A stretch of DNA of 64,000 nt from positions 98,579,946 to 98,643,945 of the forward strand of contig OY821517.1 of NCBI GenBank assembly GCA_963682025.1. Reading direction: 5' to 3'. Position numbers and translations under genes: made by a program. Positions 58,776 to 64,000 of the stretch are shown one piece after another. Source of the DNA: Cordilura impudica. Lineage: Eukaryota; Arthropoda; Insecta; Diptera; Scathophagidae. The notes below the pieces were generated by a model. That model saw only the letters and a list, made by a program, of their open reading frames with translations. It was not told where the DNA came from and did not search any database. Positions within the stretch are counted from its first letter, which is position 1; each line of letters opens with the position of its first letter.

Positions 58776-58932
58776 TATGTATACCCTATACCACTATGTG
58801 GTCAGGGTATAAGTACTCTGTACTGATATTTGTAACTACCAAAAATATTTGACCTAGACCCATCTTATTATACCCATTGACTCAGAATCACTTTCAGAAT
58901 CAATTTCTGAGTAGATTTAGCGATGCCCGTCT
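58776..58932 (+). mobile_element. INE-A 5' part, host of the Transib insertion
   Basis: TATACCCTATACCACTATG hairpin through GATTTAGCGATGCCCGTCT. The copy resumes at 63738 after the Transib element and its duplicated CGTCT, and runs off the window end. Confidence 0.85.
58928..58932 (+). repeat. Transib target-site duplication, left
   Basis: CGTCT, matched by CGTCT at 63738-63742. A 5 bp, often GC-containing duplication is the known Transib and RAG transposition footprint. Confidence 0.9.
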
Positions 58933-58970
58933 CACAGTGGCGCCATTTGAGTTTTTTCGTTGCAAAAATC
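58933..58970 (+). repeat. Transib left end, RSS-like
   Basis: Heptamer CACAGTG (58933-58939), a 22 bp spacer, then GCAAAAATC (58962-58970). The canonical V(D)J signal is CACAGTG, 12 or 23 bp, ACAAAAACC. The heptamer is identical and the nonamer agrees at 7 of 9 positions. Confidence 0.85.
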
Positions 58971-59155
58971 ATATCTTTTGAACCGAATGACATAATTGAA
59001 CAGTTTAAACAGCATATGATAGATAACTGTTCCGCCTATGAAATGAGCGTTTGGAAAGGGTGCTATGCTTTGTAGGGGCCTACTAATTGGTTATCAAAAT
59101 TAAAATTTGTAGAAAAATCAATTTTATGGTAACTAAAAAAGTTATTTTTAGATTT

Positions 59156-59190
59156 TAAACCCCTAAAGAAAATCTTTCTTTAGGGGTTTA
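59156..59190. repeat. Near-perfect hairpin downstream of Transib transposase
   Basis: TAAACCCCTAAAGAAA and TTTCTTTAGGGGTTTA are exact complements around a 3-nt loop (ATC), giving a 16 bp stem. It lies ~60 bp beyond the transposase stop codon inside the element. Function unknown. It could be a recent inverted duplication or a 3' processing structure. Confidence 0.85.
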
Positions 59191-59252
59191 TGTTTTAAAT
59201 TATTACCCAACAAATGAAAAAAAAAAATCACTTCTTTTTTAAATTTATTTTT

Positions 59253-62025
59253 TCAATTTTCTGTAAAATATTCATCACAATTCCTAAGAGAAGGTATATC
59301 TAAAAGACTAATCATTTCTAAACTATAATTATTTTCTAACTCTATTCGTGACTTCACATGCCGCAGGGAAGAAATAAGTGGATCGGAAGATGCTCCCAAC
59401 AGAGGTCCTCATTTTGCCTTACCCTTGATGCTTTGAATGTGTTCTCCAATCTATATTTTTTATAAAATTTGTTAAGAGACTCCTGTGCTTCTTCAGAAAG
59501 CTCTCCAATTGGCAAAGACTGGTACTCAATTATATCTTTGCCATGCGCCAATATTTTATGGACGGTCGGGGTCAACTTCTTCTGTGGATACATTTCTGCT
59601 AAAACAGATGCAGTTTTCGATGCATATTCTCCATATTTTGTAGAATTGACATTTTCTTTGCAGTTTAAAACATTCAAGATCGTTCCCAATCTTTTCACGA
59701 TTTGATTTTCAATTTCAGTGATTCTAGTTACTGCCTCATCATTTTCAAAAAATCTCCTAGAAGTGTTTCCATCGTTTGAGTTACCGTATCCGTGCTTGGG
59801 ACAGTCTACTTTTAGTCCAACTTGTTTAAAAAAGCATCCTGTATTTGCTTCTTTCTGATCTTTTCCTTATTCTTTATTGATGTATTTTCATCGAAGTTTT
59901 CCTCCTCTTGTGGTAGGGTATACGCCAGTTTTAGCAAGAACTCCATACACCTTATCCTTGCGTGCAATGGTGACATTCCATATTCGTAATTCTCCTCGTT
60001 TGTACAATCGTTTAAATTACCAAAGTTCTTCTGACTCTTTTTGCAAATCGGGCATGAAAATGTTGAGGTTGTTCCTGTCAGTTCGTTTACGACTTTTCCG
60101 TCAACCATGGTCAGGTGGAACTCGTAATTGCATTCAATATATTTTCCTTCTCCAATTTGCAGCTTTGTAGGCTTAATCTTGCTTATTTGTTCTTCAATGT
60201 CCTTCACCGTGGTCCTTATGAGTTCTGCCGATTCCCCTGCAAACTGAAACATTATTGGTCGGCAATAATGCACTGATGACAGACGTGGATTTTTCCAGTG
60301 TAGGGAAACATCAGATTTTAGCCGCAAAGGAACAACAGATGCCATAAAGATATTTCCGTCCGATATTGTAGCGTCATCGGAAGATATCCTTTGCTTATAA
60401 ACGCTATGTCCGGATGATCCATCGCAGCCCCATTTGCTGATCAATGTCAGTTTCTCAGGAAGAATTTTCACCTCATTTTCAGGAAGACTCTCCAACAACC
60501 GTTTTGCTGTATGGCCCATGAGATCCTGCAGATTGGCTTTACAGAGACTTCCGTAAACTCCGTATGCAGTGGTCGTGAATTTATTTTGGCTTGCGTAATA
60601 TGCTTGTATCCTAGTAAAACGTCAGCCCCGTGTCGCATCAAGGATGCCCGTAGTATCTCATATTTTTCTTTGGAAAGTTGTAAGTCCATAAACAAGGCCA
60701 AGGCTTCTTCGGAACCATACTTTTTATACCCTATACCACTATGTGGTTTGGGTATAATTACTTTGTGCTGCTGTTTGTAACAACCAAAAATATTTGACCT
60801 AGACCCATCTTTAATTATACCGATCGAATCAGAATCACTTTCTGAGTTGATTTAACAATGTCCGTCCGTCCGTCCGTCCGTCTGTGTGTCCATGTAAAGT
60901 TTTAATCAAACTGCAGGTCGCAAATATGAATGTATTTTGATGAAATTTGGTACATAAGCTTCTATCGGCCATGGGATGAACGCTATTGAAATTGGTGAGA
61001 ATCCGTTCATGTTCAGACCTAGCCCCCATACAAATTACCCATATGAAATCGGCATAAATTGCCACAAGATCCAAATTGTCATATAGATCTTACTCAAATT
61101 GGGTTTGTATGCGTTCATTACATCCATTAATGAGTAGTCCAAAAATGATCCCTTTGACCCCATATAGAGCTGCTTCCCGATATTCACTTAAATCAATTAA
61201 AAACAAAAATATTGCACTGATTCTTCTCAAATTTTGTTTGTATATATTTTTGCAAAATACCAGAGACTTTACCAAACATGATCAGTATCGGTCCATTTTT
61301 GGACCAAGTCCCTATATAGATATAGCGTCTGATATGAACTTTTTCATATCTGCAGCCAAAAAAATTAATAAAAATCCCACTCAAATTGAGTTTTTGCTTA
61401 TTTTCTATGTCCAGTTAGTTGGGCCTAAGAGATAGGGTCTCTAAACGCATGGTATAGGGTATCGTATAGTCGGTCTAGACTGACTATAATTTTCTTACTT
61501 GTTCATGTGTGCGTTTGTGGGCGTGGGAATGCTTTCCTTAATCCTTTTTAGTCGCAGTGGGCTTGCATCAGCAACAGATTTTGTAATCTGCGACCTAACT
61601 CTTTCACTATCCTTTGTATATTTAATAGACAGCGCGTCCGATAAATGCTTCGTGGTCAAGTCATTGGTGGCATCGGCAAGTTTCCTCTTTCTTGTGAAAA
61701 TTGAACACTCCTTAATACTCTTTTTTGGCCTTCCTTTTGCTCCTCTGGTTGATGTGGTTGGTTTATCTACTGCCAATATATCCAGGATGGTGTCTTCATT
61801 AAGCCAGTCCTCGTATTTGGAGTTGAAGTTCTGAATGGTTCGATTAGATTTCACCCATTTTGCCTTAATATTTGCATATATCAGATAAAAATTATTTTTT
61901 ATAATTTCGCTTCTCTCAATATTTCCGTATAAGCTATCAAGTTCTTCTAAATCAGCTTAAGTGAAAGACTTTGGTGTGGTTGACCTTCTAAACAGTTCGA
62001 ATAATTTTAAATTGTTTAACGCCAT
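59253..62025 (-). pseudogene. Transib transposase (RAG1-related), interrupted
   Basis: The start ATG is at 62023-62025 (MALNNLKLFELF). A TAA at 61957-61959 breaks the frame early. The N-terminal part carries a basic GRPKKS stretch. INE-A at 60721-61502 splits the frame, which rejoins in phase (HM, then YGSEEA). A frameshift near 60545 precedes the 59812-60519 frame, with WGCDGSSGHS (D33), FHLTMVDGK (D140), CPIC (C156, C159) and LHARIRC. A frameshift near 59818 follows, then HKILAH (H-x4-H) and GELSEEAQES with the Glu cluster. A last frameshift near 59403 leads to a TGA at 59253-59255. The D-D spacing (107), the C-x2-C and the H-x4-H parallel RAG1 D600/D708, C727/C730 and H937/H942. It is inactive as it stands. 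Confidence 0.9.
60721..61502 (+). mobile_element. INE-A copy inserted in the Transib gene
   Basis: Complete from TTTTTATACCC to TTCTTACTTGT. Nearly identical to 20571-21359, including the missing TTGGACAACTC segment, so both belong to one young subtype. Removing it rejoins the transposase frame without loss of coding bases. Confidence 0.9.
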
Positions 62026-62698
62026 GGTTTCAGTACTTGTTGCGCCAACTTTCAGTCGTAGACTAATCCAGGCATTATGCTTATTTTGCAATATATAGGC
62101 TTATGCTACCATGCCTAAAAATTTACCTGTTCCCTGCATACATATGGATTTAGGCTGAATTATGCAATTTTGATATTATGCTCGTATCTAAATAAGATTT
62201 GTGCCTACCTGCTCCAAAGTAATTTTTAAGTGAGGTGCGTACCTGCGAATTTCAATGAGTAGTTTTTTGTGCATCCTGTGTCTGTAACAGAATATTGGGA
62301 GTAGACTTTGACAGAGGCTCACAGGTAGACAACCGACTTAAAATGCAATTTTCAAACTATTAGATCAAACTACTGTCAGTCAAAACATGTAAGGGATGCA
62401 CGCCATACAATTTCTGCAACCATGTCTTTTTAACCTTTTTTACCTCTAGAAGCCAAACGGGCACGTGCGGGCAGATAAAACCTTTTGAATTATGTAAAGA
62501 AATAATCAAAGAACATGTTTTGCAAATATGGTAAATATAGAAAAATATAGATTTTTTTTATTTTCCGTAAAAATTGAAAAATAGTGAAAAAACGGATAGT
62601 TTTTAAATAGTGATTTATCAGGAGAAACACAAAGCAAACAGTTAATTTTTTTTATCATTATACATTTAATAAATACATCAATCAATACAAACAAAAAA
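62026..62698. other. Transib 5' non-coding region
   Basis: Lies upstream of the transposase start on the minus strand. No further coding sequence is recognised. It presumably held the promoter. Confidence 0.5.
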
Positions 62699-63474
62699 CA
62701 AGTAAGAAAATTATAGTCGGTCTAGACCGACTATATGATACCCTATACCATGCGACCCTATCTCATAGGCCCAACTAACTGGGCATAGAAAATAAGCATA
62801 AACCAAATCTGAGTGTGATTTTTATTAATTTTTTTGGCTGCATATATGAAAAAGGTCATATCGGATGCTATATCTATATGGGGACTAGGCCCAAAAATGG
62901 ACCGATCCTGACCATGTTTGGTAAAGTCTCTTGTATTTTGCAAAAATATATACAAACAAAATTTGAGAAGAATCAGTGCAATATTTTTGTTTTTTGATAG
63001 ATTTAAGTGAATATCGGGAAGCAGCTCTATATGGGGCCTATGACTAAGAGTTGTCCAATGGGGATCATTTTTGGACTACTGATTAATCGATGTAATATAT
63101 ACATACAAACCCAATTTGACTAAGATTTGTATGATAATTTGGATCTTATGGCAATATATGTTGATTTCATAGGGGTCATTTGTATGGGGGCTAGATCTGA
63201 ACAAGGACCGATTCTCACCAATTTCAACAGCGTTCATCCCATGGCCGATAAAAGATGAAATACCAAATTTCATCAAAATATATTCATATTTGCGACCTGC
63301 AGTTTGATTACATGGACACACAGACGGACGGACGGACGGACATCGTTAAATCGAATCAGATAGTGATTCTGATTCGATCGGTATAATTAAAGGTGGGTGT
63401 AGGTCAAATATTTTTGGTTGTTACAAACAGCAGCACAAAGTCATTATACCCAAACCACATATATATAGGGTATA
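62699..63474 (-). mobile_element. INE-A copy inserted in the Transib 5' region
   Basis: Begins CAAGTAAGAAAATTATAG with the perfect palindrome and ends AAACCACATATATATAGGGTATA, where the 5' hairpin loop is altered. It belongs to the subtype with the TTGTCCAATGGGGATC segment, unlike its neighbour at 60721. Confidence 0.88.
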
Positions 63475-63698
63475 ATAAGGCGATTCGTTACCTATTTTTC
63501 GTGATATTACACCTGAAATCGCAACAAATCGACTAAAAATTGTGTGTTTTTTTGAAAACGGAAAGTCGGTCAACTTTGAACGGTTATATCTTCTAAACTA
63601 AAAATGTGATATTATTAAGTGTAGCATATTTAAAATCATTGGAAAGTTTCCTATAACATGGGTTTATTCAAAACTTCGTCGGCGCACATGAAAATTTT

Positions 63699-63737
63699 GA
63701 TTTTTGCAACCTCGTTTGCTCTACGGGCGCCACTGTG
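63699..63737 (-). repeat. Transib right end, RSS-like
   Basis: Read on the minus strand: CACAGTG (63737-63731), a 23 bp spacer, GCAAAAATC (63707-63699). The 12 terminal bases and the nonamer-like block are shared with the left end, while most of the spacer is not. Confidence 0.88.
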
Positions 63738-64000
63738 CGTCTGTCCGTCTGTGTGTCCATGTAAACTTTTTATTCAAACAACAAGTCGCAAATGTGAACA
63801 TATTTTAATGAAATTTGGCACGTAAGCTTCCACTGGCCGTAGCATAAACGCTGTTGAAATTAGCGGAAATCGGTGCATGTTCAGACATAGTCCCCATACA
63901 AATGACACCCATGAAATCGACTTAAATTTGTATATTTATTACATCCATTAATCAGTAGTCCAAAAGTAAACCCTATAGGAAAATTCTTAGTCATAGCCCC
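63738..64000 (+). mobile_element. INE-A remainder after Transib, cut by window end
   Basis: Starts with the duplicated CGTCT, then GTCCGTCTGTGTGTCCATG and the downstream INE-A blocks, and continues past the window. Together with 58776-58932 it is one interrupted copy. Confidence 0.85.

Larger units (their letters stand above)
58933..63737 (-). mobile_element. Transib DNA transposon with nested INE-A copies
   Basis: The inverted ends CACAGTGGCGCC and GGCGCCACTGTG are bounded by a 5 bp duplication CGTCT. The single minus-strand gene is RAG1-related (Transib transposase). Two INE-A insertions (60721-61502 and 62699-63474) inflate the element to 4,805 bp. Without them it is about 3.25 kb, normal for Transib. 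The internal sequence is damaged but all landmarks remain in order. It lies in the GTCC core of an INE-A copy. Confidence 0.92.

Noticed and set aside
60511..60780. 89-codon plus frame with several Cys residues
   Set aside because: It is the antisense of the Transib transposase running into the INE-A insertion.
1..64000. A host gene, operon, defence system or phage
   Set aside because: Apart from transposon genes no frame has family motifs, consistent codon structure or splice-linked exons. The window is best read as transposon-filled fly DNA.

Overview
The window is AT-rich eukaryotic DNA and looks like intergenic or giant-intron sequence from a higher fly (schizophoran Diptera, perhaps calyptrate). 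That placement is an inference. It rests on about 19 copies of a DINE-1/INE-1-like repeat with a GTCC/GTCT microsatellite core, on many mariner, Tc1, Transib and piggyBac-like remnants, and on the base composition. I found no intact host gene, no tRNA or rRNA, no CRISPR array and no bacterial-type operon. Nearly every reading frame longer than 60 codons is either a decayed transposase or a chance frame inside a repeat.

Layout. 0.4-7 kb: a hAT C-terminal scrap, a 0.77 kb foldback, one INE-A copy, a mariner relic and a Tc1 relic. 7-9.4 kb: a second INE family (INE-B) whose core is a 0.95 kb GTACC/poly-A/T array, lying between the arms of an older palindromic element. 10.3-13 kb: a 2.7 kb giant inverted repeat carrying a truncated Helitron derivative. 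14.9-18.3 kb: a structurally complete 3,351 bp DNA transposon with CACTGTGG ends, ~425 bp inverted repeats, TTA target duplications and a degraded spliced DDE-type transposase gene. Its 698 bp deletion derivative lies at 36.4-37.1 kb. 18.5-28.5 kb: more INE-A and INE-B, a second mariner lineage, a 24 bp tandem repeat and a non-autonomous Helitron nested in INE-A. 28.6-31.4 kb: a decayed autonomous Helitron with a Pif1-type helicase, then a second GTACC array. 33.2-33.9 kb: a TTAA-flanked piggyBac-like short element. 34.2-35.8 kb: a mariner split by INE-A. 42.2-44.5 kb: a second giant inverted repeat. 48.9-53.9 kb: a cluster of INE-A and a mariner relic. 56.1-57.6 kb: INE-B with a virtually perfect 110-unit AAAATG array. 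58.8-64 kb: a RAG1-related Transib transposon inserted in one INE-A copy (5 bp target duplication CGTCT) and itself carrying two further INE-A copies.

There is no gene pathway here. The elements interact through mobility: autonomous/derivative pairs, one likely shared Helentron-like machinery for INE-A and INE-B, and layered nesting that gives an insertion order. The most notable items are the Transib ends, which match the V(D)J recombination signal layout (CACAGTG, 22/23 bp spacer, A-rich nonamer), the CACTG element and its derivative, the shared 3' end of INE-A and INE-B, and several 0.4-2.7 kb palindromes that would form long hairpin RNAs if transcribed. INE-A, INE-B, INE-C and FB-1 to FB-4 are labels used only in this report.
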